Source of the DNA: Rodentibacter heidelbergensis
GTDB lineage: Bacteria > Pseudomonadota > Gammaproteobacteria > Enterobacterales > Pasteurellaceae
NCBI RefSeq assembly: GCF_002000125.1
Contig: NZ_MLHH01000011.1
Location: 47,334 to 111,333 of the forward strand
Length of the DNA: 64,000 bases
Direction of reading: 5' to 3'
A program made the translations under genes and the position numbers. Under the pieces are notes generated by a model that ran no database searches, was not told where the DNA came from, and saw only the letters and a program-made list of their open reading frames with translations. Shown piece after piece: positions 9,310 through 19,409 of the stretch (its first letter is position 1; each line of letters starts with the position of its first letter).

Positions 9310-11379
9310 ATGAGCTATCAAGTTTTAGCCCGAAAGTGGCGTCCGCAAACCTTTGAAGATGTGGTGGGACAAAGCCATATTCTCACCGCACTTTCTAATG
9401 GGTTAAAAGAACAGCGACTTCATCACGCCTATCTCTTTTCCGGAACGCGTGGCGTAGGGAAAACCTCTATTGCCCGCCTATTTGCCAAAGGATTAAATTG
9501 TATTAAAAATGGCATTACGGCTCACCCTTGTGGTGAATGTGAAAATTGTAAAGCCATTGAACAAGGCTCATTTATTGATTTAATTGAAATTGATGCTGCT
9601 TCTCGAACGAAGGTAGAAGATACCCGAGAATTACTGGATAACGTGCAATACAAACCGGTGGTAGGGCGCTTTAAAGTGTATTTGATTGATGAAGTGCATA
9701 TGCTTTCACGTCATTCTTTCAATGCTTTGTTGAAAACCTTAGAAGAACCCCCGGAATATGTGAAATTTTTACTGGCAACAACAGATCCGCAAAAATTGCC
9801 GGTAACCATTTTATCCCGTTGTATGCAATTTCATCTTAAAGCCTTAGATGAAACGCAAATTTCGCAACATCTTGCCCATATTTTAAGTCAAGAAGCGATC
9901 CCCTTTGAACCATTGGCTTTAGATAAATTAGCCAAAGCGGCGCAGGGGAGTCTCCGAGATAGCCTGAGTCTTACGGATCAAGCCATAGCAATGGGTGATC
10001 GCCATGTTACGGTTAATGTGGTTAACATGATGTTAGGGCTGTTAGATGAAAGCCAAGCCATTGATATTATTTATGCGCTACACCAAGGTAACGGTGAAGC
10101 ATTAATGAAAAGTATTCAAGAAGTGGCAGAAAAGGCAGGCGATTGGGACAGCTTGTTGGCAGAGGTCGCAGAAAAGTTACATCAAATTGCCTTAATGCAA
10201 TTGCTACCACAACATTCAGCCCATGAAAATGAGCATCTTGCTTTTCTCGCTAAACATATTGCACCGGAAGATGTACAGTTTTTCTATCAGATTGTTGTTT
10301 CCGGTCGAAAGGAATTGAGTATCGCCCCCAACTATCGTGTTGGAACGGAAATGACATTATTACGGGCGTTAGCATTCCACCCAAAGTTCCTCGCGGCGAC
10401 ACCTAAGCCTCATGTATCTGAGGTCAACCCTGCTTTAGCGGAAAAAAGTGCGGTTGAAAATCAGGGAAATTATATTGATGTACCGGTGTTGTCGCAGAAT
10501 ATTAAAGGGTGTTATGGGGCATCGGCTCCCTCTTCAACCTCAACACTCAATCTTGCCAGCCTTGCGGCATTAGATGCACTAAATCAACTTAATCAAATTG
10601 AAGACAGTGAACGGCAATCTCATCAAAAAGAAATGAATGATGTGGTGAATGAAACCCTGCATCATATTCAAACCCTTGATGAGCAAAAAACAGAAAGAAA
10701 AATGACCGCACTTCCTGTGCGGGAAATGACACCACCTAAGAAGACGGCAGAGAAACCAAAAGCGCAGTCAAGGGGTTCTCATCTCCCCCAAAATATTCAA
10801 ACCATGAAAAATGCCATGGAGGATACGGAGGAGCTGGAGCAAGAAGAACAAGACATGCAGGATGCCCAAAGCTATCGTTGGGAGTGGCGTAATCCTGAGC
10901 TTGCTAAAGAAGTGGAGGCCATTCGCCCCTCTGATATTAAGCAAGCCATTTTGAAGGATATGACGCCGGAGTTACGTTTACGCATTATTAGCATTACACA
11001 AGAGCGAGATGAATGGACGGATATGATTGAGCGTTCCGGTGTTACCGGTTTTGCCAAAGAATTGGCATTAAATTGTTTTTTACGCCATAAAACCGAAGAG
11101 AATATTCAGCTTGGCCTTCATTCGGAAAAAGCCCATTTACGCCAAGCCCGAAATATTGAGGTTTTAACGGAAGCACTTCGCCAACTTTATGGATCTCAGC
11201 TGAATGTTGATATTCAATTGGATGATCGTGATGTTGTGACGCCAATGGATCATCGCAAACAGGTGTATCAAGATCTTTGCGAGCAAGCCCGTGATGAACT
11301 TCAACAAGATAAAAAACTCCACCTCCTACAAAAAGAGTTTGATGCCCAGTTGGATATTGAAAGTATCCGACCAGTTTAA
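9310..11379 (+). CDS. dnaX: DNA polymerase III subunits tau (and perhaps gamma)
   Basis: Clamp-loader ATPase that links polymerase III cores to the helicase. Walker A is GTRGVGKTS (residues 45-53), the zinc site is C...CGECENC (about 64-79), and Walker B is LIDEVHML. An SRC-type arginine finger (LSRCMQFHL) follows. The linker at about residues 360-520 is low-complexity, and the C-terminal domain V binds the alpha subunit. The 689 residues exceed the 643 of E. coli, mostly in the linker. I could not find the E. coli -1 frameshift heptamer A_AAA_AAG in the reading frame, so how gamma would be made is unclear. Three uptake signals lie inside the gene (9385, 10446, 10705), two of them in the linker. 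Confidence 0.97.
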   Translation: MSYQVLARKWRPQTFEDVVGQSHILTALSNGLKEQRLHHAYLFSGTRGVGKTSIARLFAKGLNCIKNGITAHPCGECENCKAIEQGSFIDLIEIDAASRTKVEDTRELLDNVQYKPVVGRFKVYLIDEVHMLSRHSFNALLKTLEEPPEYVKFLLATTDPQKLPVTILSRCMQFHLKALDETQISQHLAHILSQEAIPFEPLALDKLAKAAQGSLRDSLSLTDQAIAMGDRHVTVNVVNMMLGLLDESQAIDIIYALHQGNGEALMKSIQEVAEKAGDWDSLLAEVAEKLHQIALMQLLPQHSAHENEHLAFLAKHIAPEDVQFFYQIVVSGRKELSIAPNYRVGTEMTLLRALAFHPKFLAATPKPHVSEVNPALAEKSAVENQGNYIDVPVLSQNIKGCYGASAPSSTSTLNLASLAALDALNQLNQIEDSERQSHQKEMNDVVNETLHHIQTLDEQKTERKMTALPVREMTPPKKTAEKPKAQSRGSHLPQNIQTMKNAMEDTEELEQEEQDMQDAQSYRWEWRNPELAKEVEAIRPSDIKQAILKDMTPELRLRIISITQERDEWTDMIERSGVTGFAKELALNCFLRHKTEENIQLGLHSEKAHLRQARNIEVLTEALRQLYGSQLNVDIQLDDRDVVTPMDHRKQVYQDLCEQARDELQQDKKLHLLQKEFDAQLDIESIRPV

Positions 11380-11417
11380 ATTTAATCTCACCTCATTCCT
11401 TCCTTTGGCGATAAAAA

Positions 11418-11457
11418 TCTCCCGCTAAATCTTTCATCATCAAGGCTTAGCGGGAGA
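11418..11457. terminator. terminator between convergent dnaX and letB
   Basis: TCTCCCGCTAA (11418-11428) and TTAGCGGGAGA (11447-11457) make an 11-bp stem. On the minus strand it is followed by TTTTTA, so it serves letAB best; on the plus strand it is followed by a purine run and an uptake signal at 11461. Confidence 0.7.
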
Positions 11458-11487
11458 GAAAAGTGCGGTCAAAAATCGCTTTAAATT

Positions 11488-14160
11488 TTATTGTTCGGGC
11501 AGTGATCCGGAATTCCAACTCTGCGCTTCATCCGGGCGTTTTATTTGTAATAAGAAACGCTGATTAGCCGGTGCTTGTGGTTGAACAACCGTACTTGATG
11601 GGGTAGAGAATGAAATCCCTCCTTTTAACAGCTGTTGCACACTTCCTGTATTAAATTTAGCGCCTTTCCAACCCAGTGTGAAGTCATAGCCGGAAGCCAC
11701 CCAAAACTCGCTGTTTTTACGCACCAAGTGTTGATATTTAGGCATAATAGCAATGTGAATTAATACCCGATCACCAAGGCTATTGAGATCAAATTTACGA
11801 ATTGTTCCCACTTCAACGCCACGATAAAGCACAGGGGAGCCTTCAGTTAAGTTCATCGCATCATTGGTTTCAAGAATAAACGGTGTACCTTGGCTGTATT
11901 TATTTCGACTTTCAGTGGTTTTGGCAAGATTAAATTGCGTTTTGCTTTTCCCATTTCCTACTTCGATATCAATATAGGGCTGTAAAAGGCTATCGAGATT
12001 TTCAATCGCACCGGCAGAAATTTGTGGCGAAATCACTTTAAAGGTAGAACCTTCTTTCGCAACAATGCCCATATAGTTAGGATTGATAAGAGCTTTGGCG
12101 GTAATTTTGCGTGATTTTGCTTCTAATGCCACACTTTCTACCTCACCGATAGATAGGCCCAGATAACGTAAGCTCATACCTTTGCTGAGGTTGGTGGCAT
12201 CATCGGTCACCAAGGTAATGACATTCCCTGCCGATTTTGCTCTCAGTTCATTGGCATACAAGGTGGTATTTTTTCCTGAACCTGTGTTATCAAAGCTAAT
12301 AGCGCCTTTTAATGAACGGGCAATCGGTGTGGCCTGAATGCTGATACCTTTTGGCGTAATATCAACTTGTGCCGCACTTTCTACCCAGAAGACACTTTTA
12401 TCGGTTAGCAAATGTTTGTGAGGCGGATAAATATAAACATCCACATTAAAGTGATTGGCATGAGGCTGAATATTGGTGATTTTCCCCACTTCGTATTGGT
12501 GATAAAGTACAATAGAGCCTTTATCTATACTCGGGAGTGTCGGGGTTTTTAAGGTAATGCTTGGTTCAACCAAATTGCCAGTAATCCCGTATTCGGCATT
12601 TTGAACATCTTTATAAAGCGGATAGTGGCTCAGTGCCTCACCTAATCCTTTTTTCGCAATAATACGAATACCGCCTTGTAGCCATTTTTCAGGATGGGCT
12701 GCACCAAATCGCACACCATCAGCACTAATATTCACATCAAAATTGGAGGCAGCGACAAAAAGGGTATTAGGATTAATTAAATTACGATAGGCAGAGGCAA
12801 TAGCCACTTCGTATTCCACGCCATCAATCCCAATTTTTTGGTTGATGATTTCACCGATTGCAATATTGTTATAGTAAATGGATTGACCTTCTGATACCCC
12901 ATAGCTTTCAGGTGCGGTTAGCTTAATCACTAGGGTATTGGGGGTTTTTAAGAGTAATTCATTTTCTTTAATCACATCAAATTGTAATCGTTCTTCTCCA
13001 TCCCCTGGGATGATTTCAAAGTAATCCCCACTGAAAAAGCGTTTTGGATCGGTTAAATCCCCCAAAGTCGGTTTTTTATTGCGAAGTACAATGCGGGTAT
13101 TGGTTTTTAATAAATTGGCTTGATTAGGATCGATAAGTAACGTGCCTTGCAAGATGTTCTCGTTATTTTCAACGCTACTGAGCGCAGAAAGGACACCGAT
13201 TTTGTCATCTTGGTAATAGACATCATTTCGTCCTTCTTCTAAACCGGCCACCGTTGGGATGGTAATATCCACGTTAATGCCCCGTTTTGCCGCTTGGAGA
13301 TTGGTGTAGAGAGTATAAGTGGTATTTTCTGTGGCTTCAGGGCTGTTTGCCGGAGAATCAAAAGAAACCGCCCCTTGAACGATGGAATTGACGCTTTCCA
13401 TATTAAAGTTCAAGCCTGCCGGTGTGATGTTGGCGGAGATACCACTAATGTTCCAAAAGCGTGAGTCCTTTTTGACAAAACGGGCATACTCTTTATCAAT
13501 CACCACATCAATTTCAACTTTATTATCCTTATTAAAACGGTAATCATAAATTTTCCCGACCGGCAATTTTTTGAAATAAACCGCCGCCCCAATGGAGATC
13601 GAGCCAAGATCATCGGAAACTAAATGAATGAGTAAATCGCCGGGAGTGACTTGAGCGATTGGCCCTTTTTCTTGGGCGATAAATTCATCTTGGCTATCGC
13701 CATCGCCCGGTTGGAGGGTAATGTAGTTGCCTGATACCAAGGAATCTAAGCCGGAAATCCCCGCAAGAGAAACACTGGGCTGCACGACCCAAAATTTGGT
13801 ATTTTCACGCAGCACGCCGGTGGCTTCAGGATAAATATTGGCGATCACTTCAACTTTTTGCATATTGTCGGCAAAGTTCACCTTTTTCACCACCCCGATT
13901 TGTAAGCCTTGATAGCGAATAGGCGTTTTGTCGGCGACTAAGCCCGCACCGTTTGTAAAAGTAATTTTAATACTTTTACCTTGTTCTTCAACGATCTGAA
14001 AAAACAAAATTGCACCAATACACAGGGCAATAAAGGGTAATAACCAAAAAGGCGAAACTTTTCGGTTTTTGCGTAACACTGCTTGAACCGCTTTATACTG
14101 TGAAGCAATACTTGGCGGATGGTTTGTTGAATGTTCGTTATTTTGTTGTTTTTCGCTCAT
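11488..14160 (-). CDS. letB: MCE-domain phospholipid-transport tunnel protein LetB (YebT/PqiB-like)
   Basis: A periplasm-spanning protein that forms a stacked-ring tunnel for lipids between inner and outer membrane. From ATG 14160 it has 890 residues (E. coli LetB has 877). An N-terminal transmembrane helix (FWLLPFIALCIGAILFF) is followed by repeated MCE units of about 115 residues, each recognisable by phrases such as GLQIGVVKKV, KLPVGKIYDY, YYQDDKIGVL, YYNNIAIGEI, HQYEVGKITN, LGLSIGEVES and RGVEVGTIRK. That makes seven. The start was chosen for the ATG with GGAAA just upstream; an in-frame TTG lies 27 bases earlier. It overlaps the end of letA by 23 bases, so the two are translated from one mRNA. 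LetB versus PqiB rests on seven MCE units rather than three. Confidence 0.92.
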   Translation of the reverse strand: MSEKQQNNEHSTNHPPSIASQYKAVQAVLRKNRKVSPFWLLPFIALCIGAILFFQIVEEQGKSIKITFTNGAGLVADKTPIRYQGLQIGVVKKVNFADNMQKVEVIANIYPEATGVLRENTKFWVVQPSVSLAGISGLDSLVSGNYITLQPGDGDSQDEFIAQEKGPIAQVTPGDLLIHLVSDDLGSISIGAAVYFKKLPVGKIYDYRFNKDNKVEIDVVIDKEYARFVKKDSRFWNISGISANITPAGLNFNMESVNSIVQGAVSFDSPANSPEATENTTYTLYTNLQAAKRGINVDITIPTVAGLEEGRNDVYYQDDKIGVLSALSSVENNENILQGTLLIDPNQANLLKTNTRIVLRNKKPTLGDLTDPKRFFSGDYFEIIPGDGEERLQFDVIKENELLLKTPNTLVIKLTAPESYGVSEGQSIYYNNIAIGEIINQKIGIDGVEYEVAIASAYRNLINPNTLFVAASNFDVNISADGVRFGAAHPEKWLQGGIRIIAKKGLGEALSHYPLYKDVQNAEYGITGNLVEPSITLKTPTLPSIDKGSIVLYHQYEVGKITNIQPHANHFNVDVYIYPPHKHLLTDKSVFWVESAAQVDITPKGISIQATPIARSLKGAISFDNTGSGKNTTLYANELRAKSAGNVITLVTDDATNLSKGMSLRYLGLSIGEVESVALEAKSRKITAKALINPNYMGIVAKEGSTFKVISPQISAGAIENLDSLLQPYIDIEVGNGKSKTQFNLAKTTESRNKYSQGTPFILETNDAMNLTEGSPVLYRGVEVGTIRKFDLNSLGDRVLIHIAIMPKYQHLVRKNSEFWVASGYDFTLGWKGAKFNTGSVQQLLKGGISFSTPSSTVVQPQAPANQRFLLQIKRPDEAQSWNSGSLPEQ

Positions 14161-15394
14161 AAATTTTCCAAATAAGTCGGCTATCAAATTGTGAAGTTGA
14201 CATCATGGTGAGAAAAACGGCAGCACCAAAATAAAAGGCTGCCGGTCCCACGGTGAAATTAATAATTTGTCCTCGTGTAACCAATGACATCATTAATGCA
14301 AGAACAAATAAATCCAGCATTGACCAACGGCCTACGAAATGAACAATATGTAAAAGACGCATTTGCCATTTTATCGAATGTTGCCATTTGAAATGAACAC
14401 TAGCGAGTAAATACAGCATAATGAAAATTTTGCTTATGGGCACAAAAATACTCGCAAAGAACACAACAAAGGCAACAAAATAACTTTTCATGTTGATAAA
14501 TGATATCACACCGGACATTAAGGTATCTTCTGATAATGCACCGGTTAAATAGACACCGGATATAGGCAGTAAATTTGCCGGAAAGAGCATAATAATACCG
14601 GCAATAAGCAGCGCCCATGTTCGTTGCAATTTAATGCTTTCAGAAATATCTAAGCGTGAATCACAGCGAGGGCAGTTTGAATGGCCGTGACTGTGCTTGA
14701 TCTCTGAATGAGGGAAGGAATAATTGCAGGCGGTGCAGAGTTCGATGTCATCATCCATTTCTCGGGGTTGGTTGTGTTCAGGATAGAATTCATCCCATAA
14801 CTCATTGACATTAATTTTAATGAACAAAAGGGTCGTTAAAAGTGCGGTAAAGATAAAGGCAAATAAATAAGCGTTAATTTCTAAAGCGGCATATTCTCGC
14901 ACCTTAAACATGGAAACCCCAAGGGCTACGAGATAAACATCAAACATCACCCAAGGCTTAATGTAACCAAGAAAGAGTAAAACATTGCGTGGGCGGATAC
15001 CCAGTAATTTGGAAAACCACAACATGAGTACCAAAATTGCAAAAGAAATCGGCATCAATATGGCACAAATAAACACTAAAAAAGCGGTGTATTGATAGCC
15101 GGCGGTGGCCATTTTCCAAATGCCTTCCCACACGGAAGCATCAACCTTAACACCGAGTAAATCAAGGCTTAAGAGAGGAAAGCCCAATGCAAAAGGCATT
15201 AAGATGAGAAGAGAAAGGGCGATCATCGCACAGCGATGCAGCGACCAACGCTGGGTTGTGGCTAAAACATGATGACAACGAGGGCATTGTGCCTGCTCAT
15301 CCTTGGGCAAGGGATAGGCTATCGAGACGACTTCATCGCATTCGCCACAGCGGGCGATTTTATAGCGGATATCGGTGATTTTAGGCGTCGTCAT
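14138..15394 (-). CDS. letA: LetA (YebS/PqiA-like) inner membrane protein, partner of LetB
   Basis: An integral membrane protein thought to feed lipids to the LetB tunnel. From ATG 15394 it has 418 residues, with two PqiA-type halves. Each half has a zinc-ribbon (CGECDEVV...CPRCHHVL, then CTACNYSF...CPRCDSRL) followed by about four transmembrane helices. The start is uncertain. An in-frame TTG lies at 15421, and no clear ribosome binding site precedes 15394. An out-of-frame five-codon ORF (ATG at 15408) ends in a TGA that overlaps this ATG. An uptake signal (15410-15418) sits just upstream and another (14840-14848) is internal. Confidence 0.9.
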   Translation of the reverse strand: MTTPKITDIRYKIARCGECDEVVSIAYPLPKDEQAQCPRCHHVLATTQRWSLHRCAMIALSLLILMPFALGFPLLSLDLLGVKVDASVWEGIWKMATAGYQYTAFLVFICAILMPISFAILVLMLWFSKLLGIRPRNVLLFLGYIKPWVMFDVYLVALGVSMFKVREYAALEINAYLFAFIFTALLTTLLFIKINVNELWDEFYPEHNQPREMDDDIELCTACNYSFPHSEIKHSHGHSNCPRCDSRLDISESIKLQRTWALLIAGIIMLFPANLLPISGVYLTGALSEDTLMSGVISFINMKSYFVAFVVFFASIFVPISKIFIMLYLLASVHFKWQHSIKWQMRLLHIVHFVGRWSMLDLFVLALMMSLVTRGQIINFTVGPAAFYFGAAVFLTMMSTSQFDSRLIWKIYERKTTK

Positions 15395-15538
15395 AATGAT
15401 GTTGTCATAAAGTGCGGTCAAAAAAATTGGCGTATTTTAGCCTGATTTCTTCTATTTTGTGAAGTTAATGTGAGACAGTGGGGAGATTTTTCGCCAAAAC
15501 TATGGATTTTATTAATGTTTCTTATGAATTTATTAAAA

Positions 15539-16486
<948 letters not shown>

Positions 16487-16559
16487 ATAAAAGACTGAGC
16501 AGATAGAGATAGTACTATAATTCGTAAAAATTTATACTGAATTGTGTATAAATAACGTT

Positions 16560-16590
16560 TATAATCAAGCCCTTTGATAATCAAGGGGCT
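16560..16590 (+). promoter_or_regulatory. -10 element and hairpin before the methyltransferase gene
   Basis: A perfect TATAAT (16560-16565) is followed at once by a 10-bp inverted repeat (16568-16577 with 16581-16590, one G-U pair, loop TAA). The hairpin ends a few bases before the ribosome binding site ACGGAGAAAA. Transcription from this -10 would start inside the hairpin, so the hairpin may instead end readthrough from metF. No convincing -35 was seen. Confidence 0.35.
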
Positions 16591-16603
16591 ACGGAGAAAA
16601 TAT

Positions 16604-17191
16604 ATGGTCGATGAAACTAAAAAGTCTATATTACAGCGTCGTTTTAAGGACTATCACTATTTGCATCGCTATTTTGTGGGTGACGGTATTGATATTGGTG
16701 GAGGAAAAGATTCACTTGCTCAGTTCCTTGGATATATACCCTTTATGAGAAGTGTTAGAACTTGGGATATTCAAGATGGTGACGGGCAATATTTGGCATC
16801 AATTCCGGATAATAGCTACGATTTTGTTTATTCTTCACATTGTTTAGAACACTTGCATGACCCTTATGTTGGATTAGAAAATTGGTTACGTGTATTAAAA
16901 TCCGGTGGATATTTAGTTGTGACTATTCCTGATGAAGATTTGTATGAAGGTGGAATTTGGCCTTCAATTAAAAATTTAGATCACAAAAGTAGTTTCACTA
17001 TTTATAAACATAAATCGACAATGCCAAAATCAGTAAATGTTCTGGATTTATTAATTGCATTTGCAGATAAGGCAAGCATTGAACGGGTAATGCAAATACG
17101 TGATTTTTACATTGAAGGACTTGCTCCAGAAATCGATCAAACGTTAGGTAATGCAGAATGTGCAATTGAGTTTGTACTTAGAAAGTTTTAA
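16604..17191 (+). CDS. class I SAM-dependent methyltransferase, substrate unknown
   Basis: 195 residues from ATG 16604, chosen for the ACGGAGAAAATAT site; an in-frame ATG-like start 30 bases upstream lacks one. Motif I is GIDIGGGKDSL, with DIQDGDG as the acidic end of strand 2. YDFVYSSHCLEHLHDP and LKSGGYLVVTIPDEDLY match the Methyltransf_11 pattern (motifs II and III). No signal peptide or membrane segment is visible. The gene is more AT-rich than its neighbours, contains no uptake signal, and separates metF from pgsA with its own promoter-like element. These features suggest a later insertion. Such enzymes modify sugars, lipids or small molecules; nothing here identifies the target. Confidence 0.75.
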   Translation: MVDETKKSILQRRFKDYHYLHRYFVGDGIDIGGGKDSLAQFLGYIPFMRSVRTWDIQDGDGQYLASIPDNSYDFVYSSHCLEHLHDPYVGLENWLRVLKSGGYLVVTIPDEDLYEGGIWPSIKNLDHKSSFTIYKHKSTMPKSVNVLDLLIAFADKASIERVMQIRDFYIEGLAPEIDQTLGNAECAIEFVLRKF

Positions 17192-17224
17192 AAAAGATAG
17201 GCGGTGGTGGTAGAAATCACCGCC
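17191..17224 (-). terminator. terminator of pgsA
   Basis: GGCGGTG (17200-17206) and CACCGCC (17218-17224). Read on the minus strand the stem is followed by TATCTTTTTT, so it terminates pgsA, and the methyltransferase gene shares the hairpin on the other strand. Confidence 0.75.
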
Positions 17225-17234
17225 CAAGTGATGT

Positions 17235-17807
17235 TTATTGTTCTATATTTTTATCTACTATCTCGTCCAATACATTTTCTTTTGCTACTCTTAGATATTG
17301 AATCATAGACCAAACCGTTAAAATGGCAGCAACGTAAAGTAAAACGATCGCTAATATTTCCATATAAACATTATAACGCCACAGTAACCCGCCTAATGCC
17401 AGCATTTGTGAGGTGGTTTTCACTTTTCCCAGCCAAGATACCGCCACTTTATTGCGTTCTCCCAGTTCAGCCATCCATTCACGCAAAGCAGAAATAATAA
17501 TTTCACGGGAAATCATAATAATAGCCGGAATGGTGATCCAAAAGGTATGCTGATATTCAACGATAAGTACGAGTGCGGCAACCACCATCACTTTATCAGC
17601 CACAGGATCGAGAAATGCACCAAAACGGGTAGTTTGTTTCCATTTGCGGGCAAGATAGCCATCAAGCCAATCGGTGACACCGGCAATGAAAAAAATGAGG
17701 GTGGTAATAAAAGGGGCTGATTCAATAGGCAGATAAAAGGTAATCACAAAAAATGGAATGAGGATTACGCGAAAAATCGTGAGAAAAGTCGGAATGTTAA
17801 ATCTCAT
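17235..17807 (-). CDS. pgsA: CDP-diacylglycerol-glycerol-3-phosphate 3-phosphatidyltransferase
   Basis: Makes phosphatidylglycerol phosphate, the committed step to phosphatidylglycerol and cardiolipin, in the inner membrane. The 190 residues include several transmembrane helices. The CDP-alcohol phosphotransferase motif is complete: D46-x2-D49-G50-x2-A53-R54-x8-G63-x3-D67-x3-D71 (from DWLDGYLAR to FLDPVADK). Start ATG 17807. An uptake signal (17817-17825) lies just upstream. The order mpl-metC-pgsA is the one I recall from H. influenzae. Confidence 0.96.
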   Translation of the reverse strand: MRFNIPTFLTIFRVILIPFFVITFYLPIESAPFITTLIFFIAGVTDWLDGYLARKWKQTTRFGAFLDPVADKVMVVAALVLIVEYQHTFWITIPAIIMISREIIISALREWMAELGERNKVAVSWLGKVKTTSQMLALGGLLWRYNVYMEILAIVLLYVAAILTVWSMIQYLRVAKENVLDEIVDKNIEQ

Positions 17808-17863
17808 GGAAAATTAACCGCACTTTGGTTATAAATGCCTTTATTCTAAAGGATCTCTCGTGA

Positions 17864-17889
17864 TAAAAAAAGCCACATCAAGGGGCTTT
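17864..17889 (-). terminator. orphan minus-strand terminator in the pgsA-metC gap
   Basis: AAAGCC (17869-17874) and GGCTTT (17884-17889). On the minus strand the stem runs into seven T. No known minus-strand gene ends here: pgsA starts downstream at 17807 and metC is on the other strand. The rest of the 302-base gap 17808-18109 is AT-rich, with no gene that I can support. Confidence 0.5.
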
Positions 17890-18109
17890 ATTGTAAAGAT
17901 TTAATAAAGATTTACCTCTATTGAACGGTGATTTTCATTTATTTTTAATATGATTTTATTTCAACCTGATTTCTCTATTTAATCAGCCAATCTCAGTATA
18001 AAAGTGAATGTTGGGAATGATATCCTCACATTGATATATTATTTTTTGAAGGTAATATTACCAAGTGTTGTATCATTCATTTAATTTTGTCGAAGTAAGG
18101 GTAGCAGTT

Positions 18110-19300
18110 ATGGCTAAAAATCATTCATTATCCACCACGCTTATTCATGCCGGACGTAATAAACGGTTTGCCCAAGGTGCAGTCAATCCGGTTATCCAAC
18201 GAGCATCTTCACTGGTTTTTGACACCATTGCAGAAAAAAAACACTGCACGAAAAATCGTTATAAAGGCGAATTGTTTTATGGGCGTCGGGGGACGCTAAC
18301 GCATTTTGCCTTGCAAGATCTGATGTGCGAAATGGAAGGTGGTGCAGGTTGCTATCTTTATCCTTGCGGTGCGGCGGCGGTAACCAATGCGATTTTGTCT
18401 TTTGTGAAAAGCGGTGATCATATTCTAATGAGTGGTGCGGCTTATGAACCGACACAAGATTTCTGCAATATTGTTTTGAAAAAGATGCAGGTTGATACCA
18501 CCTATTATGATCCTTTAATGGGGGAGAGCATTGCACAACTCATCCAACCCAATACCACCGTACTTTTTTTAGAGGCACCGAGTTCGCTCACCATGGAAGT
18601 GCCGGATATTCCGGCCATTGTAAAGGCAGCACGCGCAGTTAACCCTGATATTGTGATTATGATTGATAATACTTGGGGTGCGGGGGTGCTGTTTAAAGCG
18701 TTGGAATACGGTATTGATATTTCTATTCAGGCAGGCACGAAATATTTAGTGGGACATTCGGATGTGATGATTGGCACAGCGGTGGCCAATGCTCGCACAT
18801 GGGATCATCTGCGTGAACATTCCTATTTGATGGGGCAAATGGTCGATGCCGATTCCGCTTATACCACAGCAAGAGGTATTCGCACGTTAATGGTGCGTTT
18901 AAAACAGCATCATGAAAGTAGCCTTAAAATCGCCAAATGGTTGAGTGAACAGCCCCAAGTGAAAGCGGTTTATCATCCGGCGTTGCCAAGTTGTCCGGGG
19001 CATGAATTTTTCCAACGTGATTTTCAAGGAGCAAGTGGATTATTTTCCTTTGAATTAATTCAACGTTTAACCGATGAACAAGTGGCGCAATTTATGGATC
19101 ATTTCAAGCTCTTTACCATGGCTTATTCATGGGGGGGCTTTGAATCTTTAATTTTATGCAATCAACCGGAAGAAATAGCTAAAATTCGCCCGAATATTAC
19201 AAGAAAGCTTGCGGGATCACTTATTCGGGTACATATCGGTTTTGAAGATCCCGATGAATTAATTGAGGATTTGAAAGCAGGATTTGAACGTATTGCATAA
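18110..19300 (+). CDS. metC: cystathionine beta-lyase
   Basis: PLP enzyme cleaving cystathionine to homocysteine, pyruvate and ammonia in methionine synthesis. The 396 residues from ATG 18110 match E. coli MetC (395). A GTG 45 bases upstream is in frame, but AAGG at about 9 bases favours 18110. The PLP lysine is K211 in [26 protein letters not shown] and the MetC-typical SWGGFESL near the C-terminus separate it from MetB, where the latter region differs. An intrinsic terminator follows. Confidence 0.95.
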   Translation: MAKNHSLSTTLIHAGRNKRFAQGAVNPVIQRASSLVFDTIAEKKHCTKNRYKGELFYGRRGTLTHFALQDLMCEMEGGAGCYLYPCGAAAVTNAILSFVKSGDHILMSGAAYEPTQDFCNIVLKKMQVDTTYYDPLMGESIAQLIQPNTTVLFLEAPSSLTMEVPDIPAIVKAARAVNPDIVIMIDNTWGAGVLFKALEYGIDISIQAGTKYLVGHSDVMIGTAVANARTWDHLREHSYLMGQMVDADSAYTTARGIRTLMVRLKQHHESSLKIAKWLSEQPQVKAVYHPALPSCPGHEFFQRDFQGASGLFSFELIQRLTDEQVAQFMDHFKLFTMAYSWGGFESLILCNQPEEIAKIRPNITRKLAGSLIRVHIGFEDPDELIEDLKAGFERIA

Positions 19301-19325
19301 TAAATTGATTGGTGATTGATATAAA

Positions 19326-19347
19326 AAGGGCTTGGTAACAAGCCCTT
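19326..19347 (+). terminator. terminator after metC
   Basis: AAGGGCTTG (19326-19334) pairs with CAAGCCCTT (19339-19347), loop GTAA. The T-tract is weak (ATTTACT). Confidence 0.65.
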
Positions 19348-19409
19348 ATTTACTCATTTCTTCAGTTGATTTATCATACCTGCCGTTTTTAATAGAAAAA
19401 GAGATAACA

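Noticed and set aside
18004..18084. 26-codon GTG frame in the metC leader
   Set aside because: No ribosome binding site, out of frame with metC and composed of AT-rich chance codons.
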